From the NCBI GenBank assembly GCA_002405165.1, contig DHLF01000005.1, positions 123,393 through 187,392 on the forward strand: a DNA stretch of 64,000 nt, written 5' to 3'. Origin of the DNA: Christensenella sp. UBA4675. GTDB taxonomy: Bacteria; Bacillota; Clostridia; Christensenellales; Borkfalkiaceae. Below are positions 48,393-56,631 of this stretch, piece by piece (position 1 is the stretch's first letter; each line of letters begins with the position of its first letter). A program made the translations under genes and the position numbers. The notes beneath the pieces were generated by a model. The model made no database searches. It saw only the letters and a list, made by a program, of their open reading frames with translations, and was not told where the DNA came from.

Positions 48393-50226
48393 TTAAAACC
48401 TCCTTTAAGGACTTAGCCATAAGTTTTTTATGTTCAAGGATATGTTTCATTATCATCTGTTTAATAGTCCCGTCTTTATCGTCCAATTCGTCGGATAAAA
48501 CGAAAGCGGTATGCTCGGAAACGTGTAATCCGTGGTCGTCTATATCGGACGGAGCGATATATTCTTTGTTTAAAAACCCGATATTTTCTTTTTCGGCTTT
48601 ATTGATATGCAAAGAAGAAATATCCCTTGCGTTGTCAACGCTACCGAAACCTAAAATTTCGAGAAGTTTTGTTTTAGTACGCTTGTCTATTTTTCCTTCG
48701 TCATCGTTTAAAAGACCCGTTTTTAACAAGTCGTACACCGCGCTTTGCTTTTGCGCGGGAGTATAAGACAATTCGTTTTCCGTATCGAAAGTTACGTCGT
48801 CGCTGGTTATATCGTTTTTGGTAAAGTAAAAAGTTTCTACCTTTTTTTGTCTACCGGCAACGGCTATTATTCTTTTCGTAACGGCGAATTGTTTATATAA
48901 TCTAATAAGTTGTTTAGCTACTTCTTTAATGGCGTTTTTAACGTTTTCAATCGTAAATAACATACGGTTATCGTCTTGCTCTATCATTAGTTGCAACGCT
49001 ACACCGCTCGTTATATTTTCGATTGTCGTCCCCGAACGAGAGAGTTCGCTTACACCGCTTATAGTAGTAAATTCGTTTTTAAGCGTTTCTTCTTCGTAGT
49101 TAAAATCGCCGGGCATAGAGTTGTAACTCATCATTTTAGGCGGTTCCGCGCCTTGACGATAAACTATTATTTTACCGGGATACAAACCGTCTTCCGCAAG
49201 TTCGTCCGTATCGACCGCACCGTCTTCTACGGTTAAAACGCCCATACTAAGCCTATTTAAAAACTCGTGTTTTCTATTTTTTACGGCGTTAAACGCCCTT
49301 TGCACGGGAATTATTCTCTCTATAACGCTAATTCCGAAAAAAGAACCGTTCATAGGAAGACACGTTTGTTTAACGAAAGGAAATTCCCTTTTACCGTCAA
49401 CGCCGTTGATATAAGGTAGCTCCCCAACGTAAAGTACTTTGTCGGCGCAAACGGTAACTATTCTGCCGTTAGGAAATTTTCTATTAGGCTTTTCGTAACG
49501 CTCTATAACCAAAGCGTAATCTTTTAATTCGTCGTTGTTAGAATAAGAAAATCCCTTAGAATTTCTACAATAAAAGGAGTTTATTTTTTCACCCTCAACT
49601 TCTACTCCGTATAAAGAATAAATATCGTCAACGTGCATAGCTCTTGCGTGAATTAAAGATTTACAATCGGAAATTTCCTCGTGAGTTAAACAGTCGGGAT
49701 AAATTTCAAAAGGCGACACAATAGAAATTTCTGCTTCTCCGTCGTGGTATACTTTGCCGTTTACGTCCTTTCTTTTTTTGCCCGTTTCGGGATTCCAAAA
49801 AACTTTATAAAAAGCAGTTCCCGTTATTTCGCTCCAATTCGTAGCTTTGCCAACCACTTTATCAACGTCAAGTTTAATACATAAAGAATTTAATATATTA
49901 GAAACGATTTTCGCCGTTTTAACGTCAGATTCTTCGTCACCCGTAGCCCTTACACTCATTTTAGGACGAACCTTATTTAACCTTGAAACTCTTGCTTCCA
50001 CGATAGGCGCAATATGGTTATATACTTTTCTTGACTGCCAAAAATACTCTTTGGAACTATCCCTTATTTCGCCGTCGGGGTCAATATCGGAATACTGATT
50101 ACCCATTAAAAAATTTATATTTAGTTCCCATTGTCTTTCAAGGCTTAACCTTTCGCTTGCTCTCGCGGAAAAATCAGCTTTGACTTCAGCAACTAAATCT
50201 TCGTAAAACTTAGCGTCTTTTTTCAT
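48385..50226 (-). CDS. Phage portal protein (P22-like)
   Basis: A 613-residue protein. It begins with FYEDLVAEVKADFSARASER and has WELNINFLMGNQYSDID, YNHIAPIVEARVSRLNKVRP and the region TSGVALQLMIEQDDNRMLFT. These agree with the long portals of P22-like short-tailed phages. The portal forms the ring through which DNA enters the head. A GTE-type helix and a charged C-terminal tail (KHILEHKKLMAKSLKEVLND) are present. It overlaps the small zinc-ribbon gene by 17 bp. Confidence 0.8.
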   Translation of the reverse strand: MKKDAKFYEDLVAEVKADFSARASERLSLERQWELNINFLMGNQYSDIDPDGEIRDSSKEYFWQSRKVYNHIAPIVEARVSRLNKVRPKMSVRATGDEESDVKTAKIVSNILNSLCIKLDVDKVVGKATNWSEITGTAFYKVFWNPETGKKRKDVNGKVYHDGEAEISIVSPFEIYPDCLTHEEISDCKSLIHARAMHVDDIYSLYGVEVEGEKINSFYCRNSKGFSYSNNDELKDYALVIERYEKPNRKFPNGRIVTVCADKVLYVGELPYINGVDGKREFPFVKQTCLPMNGSFFGISVIERIIPVQRAFNAVKNRKHEFLNRLSMGVLTVEDGAVDTDELAEDGLYPGKIIVYRQGAEPPKMMSYNSMPGDFNYEEETLKNEFTTISGVSELSRSGTTIENITSGVALQLMIEQDDNRMLFTIENVKNAIKEVAKQLIRLYKQFAVTKRIIAVAGRQKKVETFYFTKNDITSDDVTFDTENELSYTPAQKQSAVYDLLKTGLLNDDEGKIDKRTKTKLLEILGFGSVDNARDISSLHINKAEKENIGFLNKEYIAPSDIDDHGLHVSEHTAFVLSDELDDKDGTIKQMIMKHILEHKKLMAKSLKEVLND

Positions 50227-50401
50227 TTTTTAATCCCCTTTCGCAAACGAGTTTAGCCATTTCGTTGTAAATTTCCGTTAAACATTTTTCACAAATATTT
50301 AAACCGCTTTTAAAATTTTTATCGTATGAAATTTGGCGAAATGCAATTCTATTACAACCGTCTATATCGCATACAACGTTATTTATTTTTCTTATTTCCA
50401 T
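50210..50401 (-). CDS. Small zinc-ribbon-like phage-cassette protein
   Basis: A 63-residue protein with CDIDGC near residue 11 and CEKC at about 37, which could bind one zinc ion. The rest is charged. It overlaps both neighbours (23 bp with the upstream gene, 17 bp with portal). Its role is unknown; small zinc proteins occur near terminase genes in other phages. Confidence 0.5.
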   Translation of the reverse strand: MEIRKINNVVCDIDGCNRIAFRQISYDKNFKSGLNICEKCLTEIYNEMAKLVCERGLKNEKRR

Positions 50402-50660
50402 CTTCGCTCTCCTTTAATAGTTTAATAAGTCTTATTTTTTCTTTTTCCAGTTCTTCCAACGATAACGCGGAATAATCTTCGACCGACTCGATAATCATTT
50501 TAATTGCCACGCAGTCGGGGGGGACTTCTTTTTGCGTTACTTTCTTTTTAGTTAACACTATTTCTCCGTCGTTTTGAGAATACTCTTCTACGACTTCTTG
50601 CGTTTTAAAGCCTATTGCTTTTTTAAATAACGCTTTTTTTGCTTTTTCCTTTTTGTCCAC
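50379..50660 (-). CDS. Small phage protein, possibly terminase small-subunit-like
   Basis: A 93-residue protein. The pattern LFKKAIGFKTQEVVEEYSQ, LTKKKVTQKEVPPDCVAIKM recalls the C-terminal part of small terminase subunits (A-x-G-Y/F ... K-x-V-PPD-x-A-x-K-x). The helical end ELEKEKIRLIKLL may oligomerise. It lies downstream, not upstream, of the large terminase, and no HTH is seen, so the assignment is weak. Confidence 0.45.
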   Translation of the reverse strand: MDKKEKAKKALFKKAIGFKTQEVVEEYSQNDGEIVLTKKKVTQKEVPPDCVAIKMIIESVEDYSALSLEELEKEKIRLIKLLKESEDGNKKNK

Positions 50661-50678
50661 TATTTCACCTTCCTTAAC

Positions 50679-50776
50679 AGCCGAAAAACCCGTAAAAATT
50701 TAGCCAAGCAACGCTTTTGCGTATTTTAATATTTTTTTTCGTATATACACGGTTTTTTTATTTTTTGTCGGCTAAA
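50679..50776 (-). promoter_or_regulatory. Possible two-state RNA structure after the large terminase gene
   Basis: In the 123-bp gap GGCTAAA (50770-50776) can pair with TTTAGCC (50699-50705), which on the minus strand is followed by TTTTTAC, like a terminator. The overlapping TCGGCT (50768-50773) can instead pair with AGCCGA (50679-50684). A small hairpin ACGC/GCGT (50711-50722) lies between. Either a weak terminator or a switch between terminase and the rest of the operon. Confidence 0.35.
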
Positions 50777-50783
50777 AGTTTTA

Positions 50784-52208
50784 TCAATTAGGTTTATTCA
50801 GCTTCATTTTTTTAATTCTCCTTTCTTTATCTATTTGAATTACGCTTTTTTGACCTTCGGGCGCGGAATTTTCAGGTTTGCTCATAAGATAATATCTCAT
50901 TTCGTCTAGGCAATGGTCGTCGTATTTTTTTGGTAAATCGCCCACTCCCCACCAGTAGCTTTTTAGTTCTCGAATTAAATTTACGCAATTTTTAAATATA
51001 AAAAGCTTTTTGTTTTTTAAATATCTTTTAACTCTGTTTATCCCCGAAAACATATCTTTGTTTACCTTTGGATTTGCAAGTATTCCGTTTTCGTAAAAAA
51101 GCTCCGTTACACTTTTTTCACTTGCCAGCGTTTTTTGGTTCGCTGCCGAATCTATCAAAGCGGTTATTCTTCCTTTTGCGTCTTTTCGCCAACCTATTTT
51201 TTCACAAATTTCTTTAATTTTTTGCGAATGATAATCTACGGTCTTACCTGCCTCGTAATGTTCGGCGACCACGTATACGTTATTATCGTAATCAACGCAA
51301 TACCAATGGCACGATAACGGGTTGTTTAAACCGGGGTCAATCGACAAAGTATCTTGCCAATCGTACGGAACGGGAAAAGGCTCTATAACGTGAACGTTTT
51401 CGTCGAATTCGGAGTACACCAACCCTTCGTTTGCGTGAAATCTCCCGTATCGTCTTGACTCCAACTCGTCGTCCGATAAAGAAGAAGTTAATAGACTTAA
51501 TTCGTCTTGATTTAAGTAAGGATTGTCCGCCCATTCCATAAATTCGCACCAAACCTGCGGATTGTTGCTTTTGTTTAAATAAATTTCGTCGTAAATAAAC
51601 GTAAGCCCTTTTAACGGCGTCATCGTCCCAAAAATATCGCCCGTTTTATCGAACACTCTCATACGGCACTCGTCGTAAATATCTTTCGGGGGTTCTTCGT
51701 CGAACCAAACGAAATCTAAGGAACTCCCTTGAAACTTTTCTCTACCTTGTTCGCACGTTTTAAAACCTATCGTAGAAATTCCGCCGAAAACGTTTTTTAC
51801 TTTTATTTGGTCTATAATTCCGCCCGAAGGATTATCTTTTTTACCGCCCGACATAATAATTTCGGCAATCCATTCTTTTTTAAGGTATTTAAGAATTTTT
51901 TCTTGCGCGACGTCCCTTTGCACTTGCGAACTTAAAGAAACCACCCACCCGAAAACGTTATTTTTATTCTTTCGGTACGGGTGAATACCCCTTGCCATGT
52001 AAACGGTTTCCACCGCTCCGCATTCGGTTTTACCGCTTCTGTTTCCGCCGAACACCCAGCGGTTACGCTTTAAGCATTTATGAAACGCGATTTGTTTTAA
52101 ATGTTTTTTCTCTCCCGTATTGTAGCGGTCAAGTTCGCCAAGGCTTTTTCGATTTTTTATTTCTTCTTCAATCTTTAAGATTTTTTGTAAAATTTCGTTA
52201 TTTGACAA
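50784..52208 (-). CDS. Phage terminase large subunit
   Basis: A 474-residue packaging motor. The ATPase has Walker A GGNRSGKTE (54-62) and Walker B FVWFDEEPP (166-174). The nuclease domain has Asp291 in SIDPGLNNP, Asp353 in ALIDSAANQ and Asp435 in HCLDEMRYY, all three metal ligands expected for the RNase H fold. So both activities should be intact. The start is a TTG at 52208 with GGAG 14 nt upstream, a rather long spacing; no in-frame ATG fits better. First gene of the cassette. Confidence 0.9.
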   Translation of the reverse strand: MSNNEILQKILKIEEEIKNRKSLGELDRYNTGEKKHLKQIAFHKCLKRNRWVFGGNRSGKTECGAVETVYMARGIHPYRKNKNNVFGWVVSLSSQVQRDVAQEKILKYLKKEWIAEIIMSGGKKDNPSGGIIDQIKVKNVFGGISTIGFKTCEQGREKFQGSSLDFVWFDEEPPKDIYDECRMRVFDKTGDIFGTMTPLKGLTFIYDEIYLNKSNNPQVWCEFMEWADNPYLNQDELSLLTSSLSDDELESRRYGRFHANEGLVYSEFDENVHVIEPFPVPYDWQDTLSIDPGLNNPLSCHWYCVDYDNNVYVVAEHYEAGKTVDYHSQKIKEICEKIGWRKDAKGRITALIDSAANQKTLASEKSVTELFYENGILANPKVNKDMFSGINRVKRYLKNKKLFIFKNCVNLIRELKSYWWGVGDLPKKYDDHCLDEMRYYLMSKPENSAPEGQKSVIQIDKERRIKKMKLNKPN

Positions 52209-52259
52209 AACTTGATTTTTTTCTCCTTTTTTTTCGGTTAAATTTTAAAATAAAAATGA

Positions 52260-52265
52260 TATAAT
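52260..52265 (+). promoter_or_regulatory. -10 element of a probable leaderless promoter
   Basis: TATAAT ends 9 nt before the ATG at 52275, so transcription should start within about 3 nt of it. The -35 is poor. No ribosome site precedes the ATG. The gene is divergent from terminase. Confidence 0.5.
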
Positions 52266-52274
52266 TTTTTTACT

Positions 52275-52985
52275 ATGAAAAAATTTATCGCAATAATAAT
52301 AAGTATATTTTTGCTTTTCCCTTCGGCAAACGTAGTTTACGCCGAAGGCGGTTATTGCGGTTATTCGAGAATACTTACGACCGATACGGGATTTTATTCC
52401 GACATGAACGGTTCTTACCTAAAATTTTATCTTCCCTACGGGTATTATGTAAAAGTTTTAGAAGTCGGAAGCACTTACACTAAGGTTAGCTACATGAACG
52501 AAACTTCTCAATTTCCGTTTTTAACGGGATACGTTAAAACGGTAGATTTAATAACCACGGATAAAATACCCGTTTCACCCTATCCGCTACTTTCGATTAC
52601 CGTAGTAAGCGACGACGTTTTGTTTTCTGACAGTAATTTAAACTATTCCAAAATAGGAGTTTACGCAAATTCGCTTGCCGTTTACTACGGTGAAATAAAA
52701 AACGCCAACGACGAAGAATTAGTTTACGTTTATTGCAACGGCTATTTAGGGTATATGAGAAAATCCGCATTTGCGCCGTTCGTAGTTCCAACTCACCCCG
52801 ACCCGATACAAACTTCTTATTCTGAAAGCGAAAACGTATCCGTAACTAAGCAAAAAAATTCGTCTATGCAAATTTTAGTAGTTGCGGGAATATCTATAAC
52901 GGTAGTAGCCATCGTTTACTTTTTATTTCGTCCTTCCGATAAGAAAAGAATAGAAAAAGAAGACGAAGAAGATTATATAAGGTAA
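52275..52985 (+). CDS. Exported SH3-like protein with C-terminal membrane anchor
   Basis: A 236-residue protein. A signal peptide ends near residue 24 (VVYAEGG). The outside part has two SH3b-like stretches (YLPYGYYVKVLEVGSTYTKV; YCNGYLGYMRKSAF), then a linker rich in Ser and Glu. A membrane helix lies at about 200-217 (ILVVAGISITVVAIVYFLF), followed by a charged tail inside. The overall plan matches the 830-residue protein at 54041. It points away from the terminase with 66 bp between. The mRNA is probably leaderless. Role unknown. Confidence 0.65.
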   Translation: MKKFIAIIISIFLLFPSANVVYAEGGYCGYSRILTTDTGFYSDMNGSYLKFYLPYGYYVKVLEVGSTYTKVSYMNETSQFPFLTGYVKTVDLITTDKIPVSPYPLLSITVVSDDVLFSDSNLNYSKIGVYANSLAVYYGEIKNANDEELVYVYCNGYLGYMRKSAFAPFVVPTHPDPIQTSYSESENVSVTKQKNSSMQILVVAGISITVVAIVYFLFRPSDKKRIEKEDEEDYIR

Positions 52986-53265
52986 ACGGAACGTGGCGAT
53001 AATCGACTTATACACGGCTTTTTGTTTTTGTCGTTTAAAAAAGTTTATTCAAAACATATAAATACTCGTTTATTAAAAACCAACGCTGTTTTGATAAGTC
53101 TACCGAACTTTAATTAAACAAAACGACTTGATATATTTACCTATGCATTACGTAAAACATTATTTTTCCCACACGTGAAATAAACCCTATTACAACAATT
53201 TTTTAGTTTATAAAATGATTAGCTTTAATTGCCAAATACGGTTTATAAACCTTTATTTTTACCCG
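52986..53265. other. 280-bp gap with no recognised element
   Basis: I see no reading frame, hairpin, tRNA or attachment-site repeat that I can support here. It separates the SH3-like gene from the end of the regulator-like gene. Confidence 0.5.
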
Positions 53266-53883
53266 TTAAGCCGACCACACCTTATTTACAACGGAAAAAC
53301 TATTTATAGGTTCTCCTTTAACGCAAGAGGTGTCGGAAATTAAATTTTTCTCGGCAATCAACCCTTTTTCCGATAAACTTGTTTCTGAAATTAAAACTTT
53401 TTTCTTTTCATCGGTATTTTTAGCTTTTAATTTTCTTGCGTCGTAACGCTCTTCTTTTTTGCAAACCACCGAATAAATAGAAGCTATAAACGGAACGCTT
53501 AAACAAACGTTGTTAAACCAAGTTTCGGTCAAATCGAACACGTTTAACGTGCTAGAAAAGTTTTTAATAAATTTTTCTTGCTTGCGATAATATTGCCTTT
53601 CGTTTAAATAAGATAAATCTCTGTCTACACCTAAATATTTCTTTTCAAAAAGTTTCGTTTCTTCTTGCGTAAAACAGCTTATAATTTTTTCTAACCTTTG
53701 CTTTAAATATTGCAAGGTATATTTTTTATCTACCATAGACAAAAGCTCGTCCGCCAAAACGTAAGTTGACTTAAACGAATACTTGGAAGAGTACGCCCAG
53801 TATTCTACAAGCTTGTCGTACTCTTCTATTTTCTCGTCTATCCTTTTGTATGAATACAGTAAAGCCTTTTGATAGTTGTACAT
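53266..53883 (-). CDS. Phage-type transcription regulator-like protein (ArpU/RinA-like, weak)
   Basis: A 205-residue protein starting at the ATG at 53883 with GGGGA upstream; a longer frame begins 32 codons earlier. The N-terminal half is helical (YSYKRIDEKIEEYDKLVEYW). The middle reads FTQEETKLFEKKYLGVDRD and YLNERQYYRKQEKFIKNFSS, like a sigma region 4 or the late regulators ArpU and RinA of phages, where a helix-turn-helix follows. The C-terminal 60 residues are charged and disordered. It lies upstream of the head cassette on the same strand, a fitting place for its activator. Confidence 0.45.
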   Translation of the reverse strand: MYNYQKALLYSYKRIDEKIEEYDKLVEYWAYSSKYSFKSTYVLADELLSMVDKKYTLQYLKQRLEKIISCFTQEETKLFEKKYLGVDRDLSYLNERQYYRKQEKFIKNFSSTLNVFDLTETWFNNVCLSVPFIASIYSVVCKKEERYDARKLKAKNTDEKKKVLISETSLSEKGLIAEKNLISDTSCVKGEPINSFSVVNKVWSA

Positions 53884-54002
53884 ATTTCCCCTTTTTGTGT
53901 TGTTTTTATCGAACATTTGTTCGAATTGCAAATTTATTTTAACACAATTTTTTGTCCAAAACCGACCCGAGCGACACAAAAAATAAAAAAAATTAAAAAA
54001 AC

Positions 54003-54042
54003 TTGTTAAAGAAAAAAAATAATGCTATAATAATAGCATTAT
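54003..54042 (+). promoter_or_regulatory. Promoter with operator-like palindrome over -10 and start codon
   Basis: TTGTTA (54003-54008) and TATAAT (54026-54031) are 17 bp apart. ATAATGCTAT and ATAGCATTAT (54019-54028 and 54033-54042) make a 10-bp inverted repeat with a 4-bp centre that covers the -10 and part of the ATG at 54041. The start would fall within about 3 nt of the ATG and no ribosome site exists, so the mRNA is probably leaderless. Confidence 0.65.
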
Positions 54043-56533
54043 GAAAAAGACGCTTTCGATAATAACAATTTCATCGTTTATAATATGCTTGTTCTTAGCC
54101 TTAAATTTCGGAGGAAAAGTACTGGCGGAGAACACTAACAAATTAAAAACTCAACCTTTTATACCGTCAACGTACTTCGAATACTACTCTTTGTCGTCGC
54201 CTATAGACGTATGCGAGGATGAAAATAACGTTTATATAGCCGAAAAAAACGCCATAATAAAATTTGATAAATCGTTGCAAGAATACAAGAGATTTTCTCT
54301 TCCCGATATGACGATAACCCAAATAGGTTGTTACGAAAACGTAGTTTACTTTTTAAGTTCTTCCATCCTTTATAAAGTTTCGCCCGAAGAATTTAATAAA
54401 TGCGAGAAAGTAACTATTTACGATAAAGACGAAGAAGCCAATCGTGACGTTTCAACGTGTTTTTACATTTCGGATATGTTATACACAAACACCAGTTCCG
54501 ACATAGTAATAAGTTCTTTTAACAAAGAAACGAATAATTTCGAAATCAAAGAAAAACATTCTTTGGGGAAAACCGTTACAATTGCCGTAAATCAAAGAAA
54601 AGGCGAAATGTATTCAACGCTATATTACTTTGACGAATTTTCTTGTTACGCCTTATATAGAAACGGCGTAAACGAAAAATTATTCGACGCGTCGGTTTCG
54701 TTTGCGCAGTACTATAACGGCAAAATTTATTACGTTACGACTAACGGATTATTTGCATATTCTACGGAAGATAAAACTACAATCGCACTTACGGAATCGG
54801 ACGAAAACAAGGCGAATACAAGCGGGTTTTACATTTTTCAAGACAGAGTTTTAATTTGTTATCAAGAATTGAATTTAATAAAAGAATTCGATTTAAGAAC
54901 GTACGAATTTACAGGTAGAATAGTAACAACATATTCGGATAAGACCAACAGATTACCGCAAACAGTAAAAGAAGTGGTAGCGGACGGAGATTATGTATAC
55001 GTTTTAACGCAAGACTCGTCTTCTATCACTCAACTTATGAAGTTTTCCGAAACCGAAAAAAAATATTATAAAATAAATGCGGATTTATCTTTTTACCCTA
55101 AAATTTTTGCGGTTACGGGAAATACTATAATACTGGCAAACGGAACGGATGCAATAAAAATACTCGAACAAGGTGAAGAAGAAAACGGAATTATACCCTG
55201 TGAAGAAAAATACTCCTTAAAAGGAACTAACGCTAACAACGTAGTAGCGGTAGACAGTTTCGAAGGGGACTTTTATATTATTAAAAACACTACCGTGTCC
55301 GACAGTAAGCAGTACCCTACCATAGTTAAAGTTGAAAAAACGTCGAAAAAATATAATATAAACGTAAACTCCTATAAATATTTTAAGCAAAAGGAAGGAA
55401 CGGCAAAAACATGTACGATAAACGCCTTTGGCGAGATATTTATTATGATGACAAACGGCGAAATAGTTAAATACGATTTAATTAACGACGCATGGGAAAA
55501 ATCCGAAATATCAATTCCCGCAGAAGCTACTAAAATTCAAGCCGATTTCGAAAGTTTATATTATAATCTAGAAGAAAAAATATTTAATGCCAAAACGCAC
55601 GAAGGTTACGAATTAGAAAAGAACAAAAATTACGGAAACGGCAATTTGGTTTCATTCGAGTTTAATTGGGATTTATCAAAAGTTTTCTTTTTGTACGAAG
55701 GTCATTTAATTTACACTTTAGACTTGCCTTTAAAAACGCCAAACAATTTCGAAATTCCCGTCGGATACGGAACCACTTTAATGACGAGCATAGAAACAAC
55801 AACCGTAAACACGGGTGCAAAAATGTATGAAGTCGAAAAAGGAAACAATAATTACTTTAATTATATTTCCTACAAACTTTCAAACTCCCCCGAAGAGTAC
55901 GTTATAATAGATAAAAGCGAAAACGACTTCTTATTGATTGCAAACGGAAAAACTACTTATATAATAAGGAAAGCAGACGCCGATATAACAACCGTATCCG
56001 AAGAAAAAGGCGAATATAAAACAGGATATTATTTGGCAAGCGCAGGAATTTATTCAATTCCGCAGTTAAATCTCTCGTTTAAAATAGCTCAAGCGGAAAA
56101 ATACGAAAAAATAAACATAGAAAAAAAATATTCCGTAGGCGGAAAAGAATACCTACTTATTAAAAGAGAAAACGGTCAAAAAGGTTTTATAGAAAAAAAC
56201 TTTATCGCAAAAGAAATTTTGGAATTAACCGAAAAAACTTCGTTTAAATTTTACGAATGTAAAAAAACCTCCGTTTACGATATAAACGGCGAAATAATAG
56301 GCGAAATTCCTAGCGGAAGCGTTGCGGTTTATTCGTTTAAAGACGGAATGTATAAAATAAGATTTTTGGTCGGGGAAGACGGCATAGGCTATATTCCGTA
56401 CGACGCAATAATTATAAAAAAAGATAAAACTATAAGAAACACTTTGCTTTTAATGATTGTTTTATCCGCGTTTTTAATAACCGCGGTATATTTACAAAAC
56501 AGAGCCAAAAGAAAAAGATTAAACAACTATTAA
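54041..56533 (+). CDS. Large exported beta-propeller-like protein with SH3-like domain and C-terminal anchor
   Basis: An 830-residue protein. The signal peptide ends near residue 29 (GGKVLAEN). The long outside part has repeated blade-like units, for example NVYIAEKNAIIKFDKSLQEY, KIYYVTTNGLFAYSTED and DGDYVYVLTQDSSSITQL, which look like one or two beta-propellers. Near the end a domain with DINGEIIGEIPSGSVAVYSF and GIGYIPYDAI resembles SH3b. A membrane helix (about 803-821) and a basic tail (RAKRKRLNNY) close it. Role unknown; possibly a cell-surface sensor or scaffold. A terminator follows. Confidence 0.6.
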   Translation: MKKTLSIITISSFIICLFLALNFGGKVLAENTNKLKTQPFIPSTYFEYYSLSSPIDVCEDENNVYIAEKNAIIKFDKSLQEYKRFSLPDMTITQIGCYENVVYFLSSSILYKVSPEEFNKCEKVTIYDKDEEANRDVSTCFYISDMLYTNTSSDIVISSFNKETNNFEIKEKHSLGKTVTIAVNQRKGEMYSTLYYFDEFSCYALYRNGVNEKLFDASVSFAQYYNGKIYYVTTNGLFAYSTEDKTTIALTESDENKANTSGFYIFQDRVLICYQELNLIKEFDLRTYEFTGRIVTTYSDKTNRLPQTVKEVVADGDYVYVLTQDSSSITQLMKFSETEKKYYKINADLSFYPKIFAVTGNTIILANGTDAIKILEQGEEENGIIPCEEKYSLKGTNANNVVAVDSFEGDFYIIKNTTVSDSKQYPTIVKVEKTSKKYNINVNSYKYFKQKEGTAKTCTINAFGEIFIMMTNGEIVKYDLINDAWEKSEISIPAEATKIQADFESLYYNLEEKIFNAKTHEGYELEKNKNYGNGNLVSFEFNWDLSKVFFLYEGHLIYTLDLPLKTPNNFEIPVGYGTTLMTSIETTTVNTGAKMYEVEKGNNNYFNYISYKLSNSPEEYVIIDKSENDFLLIANGKTTYIIRKADADITTVSEEKGEYKTGYYLASAGIYSIPQLNLSFKIAQAEKYEKINIEKKYSVGGKEYLLIKRENGQKGFIEKNFIAKEILELTEKTSFKFYECKKTSVYDINGEIIGEIPSGSVAVYSFKDGMYKIRFLVGEDGIGYIPYDAIIIKKDKTIRNTLLLMIVLSAFLITAVYLQNRAKRKRLNNY

Positions 56534-56542
56534 AAATTAAAA

Positions 56543-56575
56543 ATCCACCTGTTTTTGCGGGTGGATAATTTTTTT
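56543..56575 (+). terminator. Terminator of the large propeller-like gene
   Basis: ATCCACC (56543-56549) pairs with GGTGGAT (56560-56566), followed on the plus strand by AATTTTTTT. It lies 9 nt after the stop. Confidence 0.85.
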
Positions 56576-56583
56576 ACAAAATA

Positions 56584-56610
56584 AAAACGCTAGAATTTAC
56601 CTAGCGTTTT
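56584..56610 (-). terminator. Terminator of the AraC-HprK-like-PqqD operon
   Basis: AAAACGCTAG and CTAGCGTTTT form a 10-bp stem with a 7-nt loop; the minus strand continues TATTTTGT. It faces the terminator of the convergent gene. Confidence 0.78.
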
Positions 56611-56631
56611 ATTATATCTAAAATTTATAAA

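Larger units (their letters stand above)
43032..53883 (-). mobile_element. Phage-derived head and hub cassette, no tail, lysis or integration genes
   Basis: Eleven tightly packed minus-strand genes (52208 down to 43032) encode large terminase, portal, scaffold-like, capsid, connector and hub-like proteins plus small unknowns. A phage-regulator-like gene lies at 53266-53883. All frames are intact, many overlap by a few bases, and terminase active residues are present. Integrase, repressor, replication, holin/endolysin, needle and fibre genes are absent within the window, and ordinary chromosomal genes stand at both sides. Base composition by eye does not differ from the neighbours. A defective prophage, a satellite or a domesticated particle all fit. 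Confidence 0.8.

Noticed and set aside
43032..53883. Integration site repeats around the phage cassette
   Set aside because: I compared the gaps near 42.9 and 53.1 kb by eye and found no convincing direct repeat or tRNA.
53884..53979. Longer start for the regulator-like gene
   Set aside because: The extra 32 codons have no ribosome site; the ATG at 53883 has GGGGA.
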